Source: Pseudomonas lini (GTDB taxonomy: Bacteria > Pseudomonadota > Gammaproteobacteria > Pseudomonadales > Pseudomonadaceae). Taken from it: a stretch of DNA of 64,000 bases. The stretch spans positions 62,001-126,000 of the forward strand of contig NZ_JAUSSR010000014.1 of assembly GCF_030812475.1 (NCBI RefSeq), written 5' to 3'. The position numbers were made by a program, and so were the translations under genes. The notes below the pieces were generated by a model, which worked only from the letters and a program-made list of their open reading frames with translations, was not told where the DNA came from and searched no databases. The number at the start of each line of letters is the position of its first letter. Position 1 is the first letter of the stretch. Below are positions 17,265-25,745 of this stretch, in pieces.

Positions 17265-17603
17265 GGGTCCTGTCCGGAAAATAAATCGTCGTCATCATAA
17301 CCGTCGGTGGTCTGGCAGAAAAACCCGGATGCAATTAAGTCACCGATCGAAATGAGCAGGAAAGCCAAGGATTGCTGATACTTCAGCTATAACCCCCGCC
17401 GCGATTCTGTCTTTTTCTTTCAATTAAGCGACACCCTCAGGTTTTGCCCCATGGCGCCAGCTTCCCAGGCTGACAATCGGCGCTCTACACTGTACCGGTA
17501 CAGTTGCCGGGGGCATTTTCCGGAGGATATCGAAGATATCTGACCCGGTTCTGCTGCTACGGCGCCAGGACTATAAAAACTACAACAGTAAGAGTGGAGC
17601 ACT
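17265..17603. other. Intergenic region with liv operon control signals
   Basis: No gene. It holds a 14-base perfect palindrome, CTGTACCGGTACAG (17490-17503), and a short hairpin GATATCgaaGATATC (17527-17541), then the livK ribosome site GTGGAG seven bases before the ATG. The palindrome is a likely regulator site. Confidence 0.5.
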
Positions 17604-18731
17604 ATGACTAAGGCTACTAAGCAGATTTCCAAACTGTTTGCCGCTATGGTTCTGGCCGGGGTGGCCAGCCATTCGTTCGCAGCCGACACCATCAAGATCG
17701 GCATCGCCGGCCCCAAGACCGGCCCTGTAGCCCAATACGGCGACATGCAATTCAGTGGCGCCAAGATGGCCATCGAACAAATCAACGCCAAGGGCGGCGT
17801 AGACGGCAAGCAACTTCAAGCCGTTGAATACGATGATGCCTGTGATCCGAAGCAAGCCGTGGCGGTAGCGAACAAAGTCGTCAACGACGGCGTCAAGTTC
17901 GTCGTCGGCCACCTGTGCTCCAGCTCCACCCAACCGGCTTCGGACATCTACGAAGACGAAGGCGTGATCATGATCACCCCGGCGGCCACCAGCCCGGACA
18001 TCACGTCCCGTGGTTACAAAATGGTGTTCCGCACCATCGGTCTGGACAGCGCCCAGGGCCCTGCCGCCGGTAACTACATCGCCGACTTCGTAAAGCCGAA
18101 GATCGTTGCCGTTCTGCACGACAAACAGCAATACGGTGAAGGCATCGCCACCGCTGTTAAACAAACCCTCGAGAAGAAAGGCACCAAGGTTGCCGTGTTC
18201 GAAGGCATCAACGCCGGCGACAAAGACTTCTCGTCGATGATCTCCAAGCTCAAGCAAGCCAACGTCGACTTCGTCTACTACGGCGGCTACCACCCGGAGC
18301 TGGGCCTGATCCTGCGTCAAGCCAGTGAAAAAGGCCTGAAAGCCAAGTTCATGGGTCCGGAAGGCGTGGGCAACGACTCGATTTCGCAGATCGCCAAGGA
18401 CGCTTCCGAAGGCCTGCTGGTGACCCTGCCGAAATCCTTCGACCAGGATCCGGCCAACATCGCCCTGGCTGACGCGTTCAAAGCCAAGAAGGAAGACCCG
18501 AGCGGTCCGTTCGTGTTCCCGTCCTACTCCGCTGTGACCGTCATCGCTGACGCGATCAAGACTGCCAAGTCCGAAGACACCGCCAAAGTGGCTGAAGCCA
18601 TCCACAAAGGCACCTTCAAGACGCCGACCGGCGACCTGAGCTTCGATGACAAGGGCGACCTGAAAGACTTCAAGTTCGTGGTCTACGAGTGGCACTTCGG
18701 CAAACCAAAAACTGAAGCCAAGCCTCAGTAA
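17604..18731 (+). CDS. livK: Branched-chain amino acid ABC transporter, periplasmic binding protein
   Basis: 375 residues with a signal peptide ending about residue 26 (MVLAGVASHSFAADTIKIGI). Equivalent to BraC of P. aeruginosa: binds Leu/Ile/Val (and Ala/Thr) in the periplasm. The opening of the mature protein, DTIKIGIAGPKTGPVAQYGD, and the Cys pair DDACDPKQ...VGHLCSS that forms the family disulfide are visible. First gene of livKHMGF; a hairpin follows it. Confidence 0.95.
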   Translation: MTKATKQISKLFAAMVLAGVASHSFAADTIKIGIAGPKTGPVAQYGDMQFSGAKMAIEQINAKGGVDGKQLQAVEYDDACDPKQAVAVANKVVNDGVKFVVGHLCSSSTQPASDIYEDEGVIMITPAATSPDITSRGYKMVFRTIGLDSAQGPAAGNYIADFVKPKIVAVLHDKQQYGEGIATAVKQTLEKKGTKVAVFEGINAGDKDFSSMISKLKQANVDFVYYGGYHPELGLILRQASEKGLKAKFMGPEGVGNDSISQIAKDASEGLLVTLPKSFDQDPANIALADAFKAKKEDPSGPFVFPSYSAVTVIADAIKTAKSEDTAKVAEAIHKGTFKTPTGDLSFDDKGDLKDFKFVVYEWHFGKPKTEAKPQ

Positions 18732-18754
18732 GGCGCTGCCTGACTGACTGCCAA

Positions 18755-18786
18755 CAAAGCCCACGGCGTGCCGTGGGCTTTGTTTT
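18755..18786 (+). terminator. Hairpin between livK and livH
   Basis: AAGCCCACGGC-GT-GCCGTGGGCTT followed by TGTTTT. The U tract is interrupted, so it probably terminates only part of the transcripts and protects the livK mRNA, giving more binding protein than permease. Confidence 0.7.
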
Positions 18787-18963
18787 ACGAATGTATTGGG
18801 CCGCGCTGGCGTGATCCGCCAGCCTCCCCACCTGAAAATCTCAAAACCGTCATCAGCGGTTCGCTGGCCAATCTCGATTTCGAAGTGGGTGCAGATCCAT
18901 GGGGCTCGAGTGGGAAAATGACTCCACCAGTGAAATGCGTATCAGGTTTTTAGGAGCGCTGTA

Positions 18964-19887
18964 ATGCCTGACATCTATCACTTTTTCCAACAGCTGGTTA
19001 ATGGTCTGACCATTGGCAGCACGTATGCCCTGATCGCCATCGGCTATACGATGGTTTACGGCATCATTGGAATGATCAACTTCGCCCACGGCGAGGTGTA
19101 CATGATCGGTTCGTACGTGGCGTTCATCGCCATCGCCGGGCTGGCCATGATGGGACTCGACAGTGTTCCGCTGTTGATGACCGCCGCTTTCATCGCGACC
19201 ATCGTCGTCACCAGTGCCTACGGCTACAGCATCGAACGGATCGCCTACCGCCCCCTGCGCGGCAGCAACCGTCTGATCCCGCTGATTTCCGCCATCGGCA
19301 TGTCGATCTTCCTGCAGAACACGGTTCTGCTGGCGCAAGACTCCAAGGACAAATCCATCCCCAACCTGATCCCCGGAAACTTCTCCATCGGGCCAGGTGG
19401 CGCACAAGAAGTGCTGATTTCCTACATGCAAATCGTGGTGTTCGTGGTGACTTTCGTCGCCATGCTCGGCCTGACGATGTTCATCTCCCGCTCTCGCCTG
19501 GGTCGCGCCTGCCGCGCCTGCGCCGAAGACATCAAGATGGCCAACCTCCTGGGCATCAACACCAACAACATCATCGCCCTGACCTTCGTCATCGGTGCCG
19601 CACTGGCAGCCATCGCCGCCGTGCTGTTGAGCATGCAATACGGCGTGATCAACCCGAACGCCGGTTTCCTGGTCGGCCTCAAAGCCTTCACCGCTGCGGT
19701 ACTGGGCGGTATCGGCAGTATTCCCGGCGCCATGCTCGGCGGGATCGTGCTGGGGGTGGCGGAAGCTTTCGGTGCCGATATCTTCGGCGACCAGTACAAG
19801 GACGTCGTGGCGTTCGGCCTGCTGGTTCTGGTGTTGTTGTTCCGGCCAACCGGCCTGCTGGGCCGTCCGGAGGTTGAGAAAGTATGA
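18964..19887 (+). CDS. livH: Branched-chain amino acid ABC transporter, permease LivH/BraD
   Basis: 307 residues, about eight membrane helices. Typical start QQLVNGLTIGSTYALIAIGY and the ABC permease loop RACAEDIKMANLLGINTNNI, which contacts the ATPases. Stands 232 bases after livK and overlaps livM by four bases (ATGA). Confidence 0.95.
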   Translation: MPDIYHFFQQLVNGLTIGSTYALIAIGYTMVYGIIGMINFAHGEVYMIGSYVAFIAIAGLAMMGLDSVPLLMTAAFIATIVVTSAYGYSIERIAYRPLRGSNRLIPLISAIGMSIFLQNTVLLAQDSKDKSIPNLIPGNFSIGPGGAQEVLISYMQIVVFVVTFVAMLGLTMFISRSRLGRACRACAEDIKMANLLGINTNNIIALTFVIGAALAAIAAVLLSMQYGVINPNAGFLVGLKAFTAAVLGGIGSIPGAMLGGIVLGVAEAFGADIFGDQYKDVVAFGLLVLVLLFRPTGLLGRPEVEKV

Positions 19888-21140
19888 CTAGGAATCTTAA
19901 ACAGGCGTTGTTCAGCGCCTTGCTAGTGTGGGCCGTCGCCTACCCGGTACTCGGGCTGAAGTTGACCATCGTCGGCATCAACCTCGAAGTCCATGGCACC
20001 AGCAACGCGACGTTGATCACCATCGCCGTGTGCTCGGTACTGATGTTCCTGCGGGTGCTATTCGACCAGCAGATCAGCTCGGCCTGGCGTTCCTCGCCCA
20101 GCATGCCGCTGATACCGGCCAAGGCCAGTAACTTCCTGACCCTGCCGACCACCCAACGCTGGATCATCATCGCGTTGATCGCCGGCGCCCTGGTCTGGCC
20201 GTTCTTCGGCTCTCGCGGGGCGGTGGATATCGCCACCCTGGTGCTGATTTATGTGATGCTCGGTCTCGGCCTGAACATCGTGGTCGGCCTGGCCGGTCTG
20301 CTCGACCTCGGTTACGTGGGCTTCTATGCCGTCGGCGCCTACAGCTATGCGCTGCTGTCGCATTACTACGGCCTGAGCTTCTGGATCTGCCTGCCGATCG
20401 CCGGCCTGATGGCGGCCACCTTTGGCTTCCTGCTCGGTTTCCCCGTATTGCGTCTGCGTGGCGACTACCTGGCGATCGTGACCCTGGGCTTCGGTGAAAT
20501 CATCCGTTTGTTCCTGCGTAACCTGACCGGCCTCACCGGGGGGCCGAACGGCATCAGCAACATCGAGAAGCCAACGTTCTTCGGCCTGACCTTCGAGCGT
20601 AAAGCGGCTGAAGGGATGCAGACCTTCCACGAGTACTTCGGCCTGGCCTACAACTCGATCAACAAGGTGATTTTCCTGTACCTGGTCGCGCTGTTCCTCG
20701 CGCTGGCGGCGCTGTTCGTCATCAACCGCCTGCTGCGCATGCCTCTGGGTCGCGCGTGGGAAGCGCTGCGTGAAGATGAAATCGCCTGCCGCGCGCTGGG
20801 TCTCAATCCTACGGTGATCAAGTTGTCGGCCTTCACCCTCGGCGCCAGCTTCGCCGGTTTCGCCGGCAGCTTCTTCGCTGCGCGCCAGGGGCTGGTAACG
20901 CCGGAGTCCTTCACCTTCATCGAGTCGGCGATCATTCTCGCCATTGTGGTATTGGGTGGCATGGGCTCGCAGCTGGGCGTGATCCTGGCCGCCGTGGTGA
21001 TGATCCTGTTGCCTGAAATGATGCGTGAGTTCAGTGAGTACCGCATGTTGATGTTCGGCGCCTTGATGGTGCTGATGATGATCTGGCGTCCTCAAGGCCT
21101 GCTGCCCATGCAACGTCCTCACATGGAGCTGCGCAAATGA
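19884..21140 (+). CDS. livM: Branched-chain amino acid ABC transporter, permease LivM/BraE
   Basis: 418 residues, about ten membrane helices, with the LivM-specific N-terminal extension of about 120 residues. The core motif GLNIVVGLAGLLDLGYVGFY and the ATPase-contact loop WEALREDEIACRALGLNP are present. Overlaps livH and livG by four bases each. Confidence 0.95.
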   Translation: MTRNLKQALFSALLVWAVAYPVLGLKLTIVGINLEVHGTSNATLITIAVCSVLMFLRVLFDQQISSAWRSSPSMPLIPAKASNFLTLPTTQRWIIIALIAGALVWPFFGSRGAVDIATLVLIYVMLGLGLNIVVGLAGLLDLGYVGFYAVGAYSYALLSHYYGLSFWICLPIAGLMAATFGFLLGFPVLRLRGDYLAIVTLGFGEIIRLFLRNLTGLTGGPNGISNIEKPTFFGLTFERKAAEGMQTFHEYFGLAYNSINKVIFLYLVALFLALAALFVINRLLRMPLGRAWEALREDEIACRALGLNPTVIKLSAFTLGASFAGFAGSFFAARQGLVTPESFTFIESAIILAIVVLGGMGSQLGVILAAVVMILLPEMMREFSEYRMLMFGALMVLMMIWRPQGLLPMQRPHMELRK

Positions 21141-21904
21141 GCCGCGAAATCCTTAAAGTCGAAAATCTGAGCATGCGCTTCGGCGGCTTGCTGGCGGTCA
21201 ACGGCGTGGCCCTGACCGTGAAGGAAAAACAGGTAGTGGCGCTGATCGGCCCCAACGGCGCCGGCAAGACCACGGTGTTCAACTGTCTGACCGGTTTCTA
21301 CAAACCGAGCGGCGGCAGCATCCTGCTCGATGGCCAGGCGATCGAAGGCTTGCCCGGCCACAAGATCGCCCTCAAAGGCGTGGTGCGTACCTTCCAGAAC
21401 GTGCGGCTGTTCAAGGACATGACGGCGGTCGAGAACCTGTTGATCGCCCAGCACCGTCACCTGAACACCAACTTCCTGGCCGGTCTGTTCAAGACCCCGG
21501 GGTTCCGCAAGAGCGAGCGCGAGGCGATGGAGTTCGCCGAGTACTGGCTGGACAAGGTCAACCTCACGGCGTTCGCCAACCGTCCGGCCGGCACCCTGGC
21601 CTACGGTCAGCAACGTCGTCTGGAAATCGCTCGCTGCATGATGACCCGTCCACGGATCCTCATGCTCGACGAACCCGCCGCCGGCTTGAACCCGAAGGAA
21701 ACCGAGGACCTCAAGGCGCTGATCAGCATGCTGCGTGAAGAGCACAACGTCACCGTGCTGCTGATCGAACACGACATGAAACTGGTCATGAGCATTTCCG
21801 ACCACATCGTCGTGATCAACCAGGGCACGCCCCTGGCCGACGGCACGCCGCAACAGATCCGCGACAATCCTGAAGTGATCAAAGCCTACCTGGGGGAAGC
21901 GTAA
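21137..21904 (+). CDS. livG: Branched-chain amino acid ABC transporter, ATPase LivG/BraF
   Basis: 255 residues. Walker A GPNGAGKTTVFN, signature motif region TLAYGQQRRLEIARCM (in place of the usual LSGGQ, as is normal for LivG), Walker B RILMLDEPAAGLNP and switch His in LLIEHDMK. One of the two ATPases that power the importer. Confidence 0.95.
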   Translation: MSREILKVENLSMRFGGLLAVNGVALTVKEKQVVALIGPNGAGKTTVFNCLTGFYKPSGGSILLDGQAIEGLPGHKIALKGVVRTFQNVRLFKDMTAVENLLIAQHRHLNTNFLAGLFKTPGFRKSEREAMEFAEYWLDKVNLTAFANRPAGTLAYGQQRRLEIARCMMTRPRILMLDEPAAGLNPKETEDLKALISMLREEHNVTVLLIEHDMKLVMSISDHIVVINQGTPLADGTPQQIRDNPEVIKAYLGEA

Positions 21905-22606
21905 ATGCTGCAATTCGAAAACGTTTCCACCTTCTACGGCAAGATCCAGGCCCTGCACAGCGTCAACGTGGAGATCCGCCAAGGCGAAATCGTGACACTG
22001 ATCGGTGCCAACGGTGCCGGCAAGTCGACCCTGCTGATGACCCTCTGCGGTTCGCCCCAGGCCCACAGCGGCAGCATCCGCTACATGGGCGAAGAGCTCG
22101 TAGGGCAGACCTCGGCGCAGATCATGCGCAAGAGCATCGCGGTCGTTCCGGAAGGTCGTCGGGTGTTTGCCCGCCTGACCGTGGAAGAAAACCTCGCCAT
22201 GGGTGGCTTCTTCACCGACAAGGGTGATTATCAGGAGCAGATGGACAAGGTTCTCGGACTTTTCCCGCGCCTGAAAGAACGCTTCGCCCAGCGCGGCGGC
22301 ACCATGTCCGGCGGCGAACAGCAAATGCTCGCCATCGGCCGGGCGCTGATGAGCAAGCCCAAGTTGCTGCTGCTCGACGAGCCGTCGCTGGGTCTGGCGC
22401 CGATCATCATCCAGCAGATCTTCGACATCATCGAACAGCTGCGCAAGGATGGCGTGACGGTGTTCCTGGTGGAGCAGAACGCCAACCAGGCCCTGAAAAT
22501 TGCAGACCGCGCCTACGTGCTGGAAAACGGCCGGGTGGTGATGCAAGGCACAGGCGAGGCGTTGTTGACCGATCCTAAAGTGCGCGAAGCGTACCTGGGT
22601 GGTTAA
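21905..22606 (+). CDS. livF: Branched-chain amino acid ABC transporter, ATPase LivF/BraG
   Basis: 233 residues. Walker A GANGAGKSTLLM, signature MSGGEQQMLAIGRALM, Walker B LLLLDEPSLGLAP. Starts directly after the livG stop. Last gene of the operon, followed by a strong terminator. Confidence 0.95.
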   Translation: MLQFENVSTFYGKIQALHSVNVEIRQGEIVTLIGANGAGKSTLLMTLCGSPQAHSGSIRYMGEELVGQTSAQIMRKSIAVVPEGRRVFARLTVEENLAMGGFFTDKGDYQEQMDKVLGLFPRLKERFAQRGGTMSGGEQQMLAIGRALMSKPKLLLLDEPSLGLAPIIIQQIFDIIEQLRKDGVTVFLVEQNANQALKIADRAYVLENGRVVMQGTGEALLTDPKVREAYLGG

Positions 22607-22621
22607 GCCTTTGCAGTAATC

Positions 22622-22650
22622 AAAAAACGGCCTTCGGGCCGTTTTTTTTT
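22622..22650 (+). terminator. Terminator of the liv operon
   Basis: ACGGCC-TTCG-GGCCGT followed by nine T, starting 16 bases after the livF stop. Confidence 0.9.
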
Positions 22651-22683
22651 ATGCGGGCCCCATTCCCAAGAACACCGAAAATC

Positions 22684-22788
22684 CCCTGTAGGAGCTGGCT
22701 TGCCAGCGAAGGTGTCATAACAGGCAATGAAGATGTTGACTGGTCCACCGCTTTCGCTGGCAAGCCAGCTCCTACAGGGGTTGTGTGA
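22684..22788. repeat. REP pair
   Basis: TGTAGGAGCTGGCTTGCCAG and its inverted copy about 65 bases away; it ends just before the LysR-type gene's stop codon. Confidence 0.88.
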
Positions 22789-22792
22789 TCCA

Positions 22793-23701
22793 TCAGAGCC
22801 GATCCAACGCCTCGCCGCTGCGCTTGAACCAATCAATCAGGTAATCCGCCAGCACCTGGGTACGTTTGGGCAAACCGCCCTGATAGGGATGTACCAGATA
22901 CATCGGCATCCTGCGGGTCTGATAGTCGCGCAGCAGCCAGCGCAATCGTCCGTCAGCCAATTCTGCTTGCAGCAGATAGGAAGGCAACCGCGCAATGCCG
23001 GCACCGGCCAGTGCCGCTTTCTTCAGCAGGCTGTAGTGGTTACTGGCGAAGGGTCCGGACACGCGAACCCGTAATAACTCGTGCTGCTGGTGATACAGCC
23101 ACTCTTCCCGGCCGCTGTAATGACTGTTGAGCAGACAGCGGTGTGCAGCAAGTGCTTGAGGCGTCAACGGTTCGCCATACTGTGCGAGATAGGCCGGGCT
23201 CGCGCAGGTCATCTCGTGCCAGGCCAGCAGCGGTCGGGCGACCAGACGCTCGTCATTGCCCACCTCGGCGCGAACCGCGAGATCGAAACCGTCGCGGGAC
23301 AAATCGCGATAGGCATTGCTGAGGTCGAGCTCGATCTGCACGTCGGGGTAGGTATGAGAAAATTCCAGCAACAAGCCATCGAAGAACGTTTCTCCCAGCG
23401 ATACCGGAACCGTCATACGCACCGGGCCGGCGATATCGTCCTTCAATCGCGCCAACGCCTGACGCGCCCTCTCCACCTGGACTACGAGCGCCTGGGCTTG
23501 GGGCAGTAATGCCGCGCCGGCCGCGGTCAGACTGAGGCGGCGAGTCGTACGTTGCAGCAAAACCACGGAAAACCGTGATTCCAACAGGCTGATGCGCTTG
23601 GACAGCTGCCCCTTGCTGCAGCCCAGCTGCTGCGCCGCCAGGGTGAAACTCCCCGCTTCGATCAACACCGCGAACGCCGCCAGATCATCCATTTCGCTCA
23701 T
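22793..23701 (-). CDS. LysR-family transcriptional regulator
   Basis: 302 residues from MSEMDDLAAFAVLIEAGSFT; the frame is open to 23764 but the extra 21 residues do not belong to the family. N-terminal winged helix (LAAQQLGCSKGQLSKRISLL) and a CrgA-like effector domain. It is divergent from the adjacent short-chain dehydrogenase gene, 104 bases away, which is the likely target. Effector unknown. Confidence 0.88.
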   Translation of the reverse strand: MSEMDDLAAFAVLIEAGSFTLAAQQLGCSKGQLSKRISLLESRFSVVLLQRTTRRLSLTAAGAALLPQAQALVVQVERARQALARLKDDIAGPVRMTVPVSLGETFFDGLLLEFSHTYPDVQIELDLSNAYRDLSRDGFDLAVRAEVGNDERLVARPLLAWHEMTCASPAYLAQYGEPLTPQALAAHRCLLNSHYSGREEWLYHQQHELLRVRVSGPFASNHYSLLKKAALAGAGIARLPSYLLQAELADGRLRWLLRDYQTRRMPMYLVHPYQGGLPKRTQVLADYLIDWFKRSGEALDRL

Positions 23702-23805
23702 GGATTGTTTCCATTTGAAAACCAAAGGTTGCCTATTAGCGCGCTTATCAATGGACAAAACCACTCTAGACTGAGGCCTCGTTCAATTCATTCGAGGATC
23801 AGCAC

Positions 23806-24405
23806 ATGAGAATTCTATTGATCGGCGCCGGCGGCACCATCGGTTCAGCTGTCGACAAGGAACTGTCCGAGCGGCACGAAATCATCCGCATTGGTCGTAA
23901 CAGCGGTGATTTGCAGGTCGATATCAGCGACAGCACCTCGATTCGCCGACTGTTCGAGCAAACCGGCAAGTTCGATGCATTGGTGTGCGCCGCGGGAAAC
24001 GTGACCTTCGCCCCCTTGGGCGAAATGACCGAAGACAGCTTTGCCCTGGGCCTCAAAGACAAACTGATGGGCCAGGTCAACCTGCTGCTGATCGGCCGTG
24101 AATTCGCCAACGATGGCGCGTCTTTCACCTTTACCACCGGGGTGCTCAGCCACGACCCGATCCGCAGCGGCGCCTCGGCAGCGCTGGTCAATGGCGCTAT
24201 CGACAGCTTCGTCCGAGCCGCTGCGATCGAGTTGCCTCGCGGCCTGCGTGTCAACTCGGTGAGTCCTAATGTATTGGAAGAGGCCATGGGCAAGTACGCA
24301 CCGTACTTCCGCGGCTACAAGCCGGTTCCGGCAGCGGATGTGGCACTGGCCTACGCCAAAAGCGTGGAAGGCTTGCAGACCGGTCAAACTTTTCACGTCG
24401 GCTGA
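23806..24405 (+). CDS. Short-chain dehydrogenase-like protein without the YxxxK motif
   Basis: 199 residues, a short SDR-fold protein with the Rossmann motif LLIGAGGTIGSAV near the N-terminus, CAAGNVTFAPLGEM (equivalent of NNAG) and VNSVSPNVLEEAMGKY. At the place of the catalytic Tyr-x-x-x-Lys the sequence is SGASAALVNGAIDSFVRAAA, with neither Tyr nor Lys. Other short bacterial SDRs of this kind exist, so it may be a distinct subgroup rather than a dead enzyme. Probably controlled by the divergent LysR gene. Confidence 0.82.
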   Translation: MRILLIGAGGTIGSAVDKELSERHEIIRIGRNSGDLQVDISDSTSIRRLFEQTGKFDALVCAAGNVTFAPLGEMTEDSFALGLKDKLMGQVNLLLIGREFANDGASFTFTTGVLSHDPIRSGASAALVNGAIDSFVRAAAIELPRGLRVNSVSPNVLEEAMGKYAPYFRGYKPVPAADVALAYAKSVEGLQTGQTFHVG

Positions 24406-24440
24406 ATAAAACCAATGTGCGGCGCTGGCTCAGCGTCGCG

Positions 24441-24809
24441 CTAGGGTGTCGAAGGTTCCAGCAGCGTGGGGACCAGATCGCGGGCAATGTCGCGCGGTAC
24501 GGATATCATCAGCCCCGGGCCTTCGACCACCGATTGTATCGTCGCAGTCGACACCAGTACGCCGTTAATGACCAGCCGCAAGGGTTGATGCATCGCCTGA
24601 CGCGTCACCTGCGCCAAGCGGCGTTGTGCTTCCGGCGCCAGCGTGACATCAAGCCCGATGGACTGTGGGTTTGCATTGTCTGCCGTCCTGAGTTGCAGGC
24701 TCATCTGCGTGAAGTCGTTGACGGATGAAAACGAGATGTCTGCCGCCAGACACGGCAGTGCTGCAGTCATTGCCAATGCCCCGAGTAGCAGCCTTCCTGA
24801 TCCAGGCAT
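24441..24809 (-). CDS. Periplasmic protein resembling the SecD P1 head subdomain
   Basis: 122 residues from MPGSGRLLLGALAMTAALPC, with GGGAGA seven bases upstream and a signal peptide ending near LPCLAADISF. The mature part (about 100 residues) contains DVTLAPEAQRRLAQVTRQA and LRLVINGVLVSTATIQSVV. This resembles the SecD periplasmic P1 head, where the pattern is T..NVG..LAIVLDG.V.SAPV. No membrane helices of SecD are present. The likeness is from memory and moderate. Convergent with the SDR gene. Confidence 0.65.
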   Translation of the reverse strand: MPGSGRLLLGALAMTAALPCLAADISFSSVNDFTQMSLQLRTADNANPQSIGLDVTLAPEAQRRLAQVTRQAMHQPLRLVINGVLVSTATIQSVVEGPGLMISVPRDIARDLVPTLLEPSTP

Positions 24810-24984
24810 AAGTTTCTCCCGACAGTAAAGGCTGAATATTAAGTCCAAACAGCTTGTGTTCTAAAGTCAGAAATACCGCTGGATGTTACTTGCACCGGCA
24901 TCGACCCCTCGACAAGGCCAATTCATGGGTTGTGATGAACGGTCAGGCTGAGTAACGTGGCGGCACTTGTCAGGAGACCCGAAA

Positions 24985-25650
24985 ATGCGTGTTGCCCGTT
25001 CCTTGCTGCTTATCGCCATGCTCCCACTGTTCGCCGCCTGCCAACTGCTCGATGGCCCTGGTGAAAGCACCTCCCTCGCCGGGCAAACCCGCATGCAGGG
25101 CCAACTGACGGCGGCCGACGGCAAGCTGTTGTTCCAGCCGTGCAATGAGCAACGCAGTTACGTGGTCAACGACGCCGGCGGCACCAGCGTCCTGCAAGAG
25201 GCCGCCACGCTGGCCGATTCCCGGGGCAAATTGTTCGCCGACGTGCGTGGCCGTATCGTTGCCGATGGCGCCGATCACCGACTCGATCTGCAGCAGTTGT
25301 ACCGCGTCGAACGCTCGGGCACCGCCTGCGATGATCCCGACTTCAAGAAATCGATTCTGCGCGCTGCCGGCCACGGTCCCGAATGGAACGTGAAGGTCAG
25401 CGCCAAAGGCATGATCATCGACCGCGTCGGTCAGAAGCCGTTGGCGTTGCCGTACGTTGAAGAACAACTGGGCGATGGTCGCTTCAACCTCAGCAGCGAA
25501 GCCAATAACCAGCACATTGAATTGTGGGTCGCGCCGCAACGTTGTGTCGACAGCAAGACCGGCAGTGTCCAGCACATGAGCGCCGAACTGCGCATCGACG
25601 GCAAGGTTCAGCGCGGCTGCGGGTATTTCGGCGGATCCCGGGACGACTGA
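24985..25650 (+). CDS. Lipoprotein of unknown function (COG3650-like)
   Basis: 221 residues from MRVARSLLLIAMLPLFAACQ; the lipobox LFAAC makes Cys19 the likely lipidated residue. AGGAG lies ten bases before the ATG. The mature protein has two repeated beta-rich parts (GKLLFQPCNEQRSYVV; ELWVAPQRCVDSKTGSVQHM) with Cys residues that could pair. The C-terminal part resembles COG3650 proteins (C.D.MSG..Y). Divergent from the SecD-like gene. Confidence 0.7.
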   Translation: MRVARSLLLIAMLPLFAACQLLDGPGESTSLAGQTRMQGQLTAADGKLLFQPCNEQRSYVVNDAGGTSVLQEAATLADSRGKLFADVRGRIVADGADHRLDLQQLYRVERSGTACDDPDFKKSILRAAGHGPEWNVKVSAKGMIIDRVGQKPLALPYVEEQLGDGRFNLSSEANNQHIELWVAPQRCVDSKTGSVQHMSAELRIDGKVQRGCGYFGGSRDD

Positions 25651-25745
25651 TCGTTTAAGCCTCACGGGAATGCGCCTTTGGGGCTTATAATCGCCGGTTT
25701 CATACGCCTTGGCGCAGTTGTGCGCCCCGCGAACCGGATCCCGTC

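Noticed and set aside
20058..21122. A 354-codon minus-strand frame opposite livM
   Set aside because: Antisense to a complete permease gene; no start signal or family.
23806..24405. Frameshift or truncation in the SDR-like gene
   Set aside because: The frame is intact to a normal C-terminus; the lack of YxxxK is a substitution, not a break.
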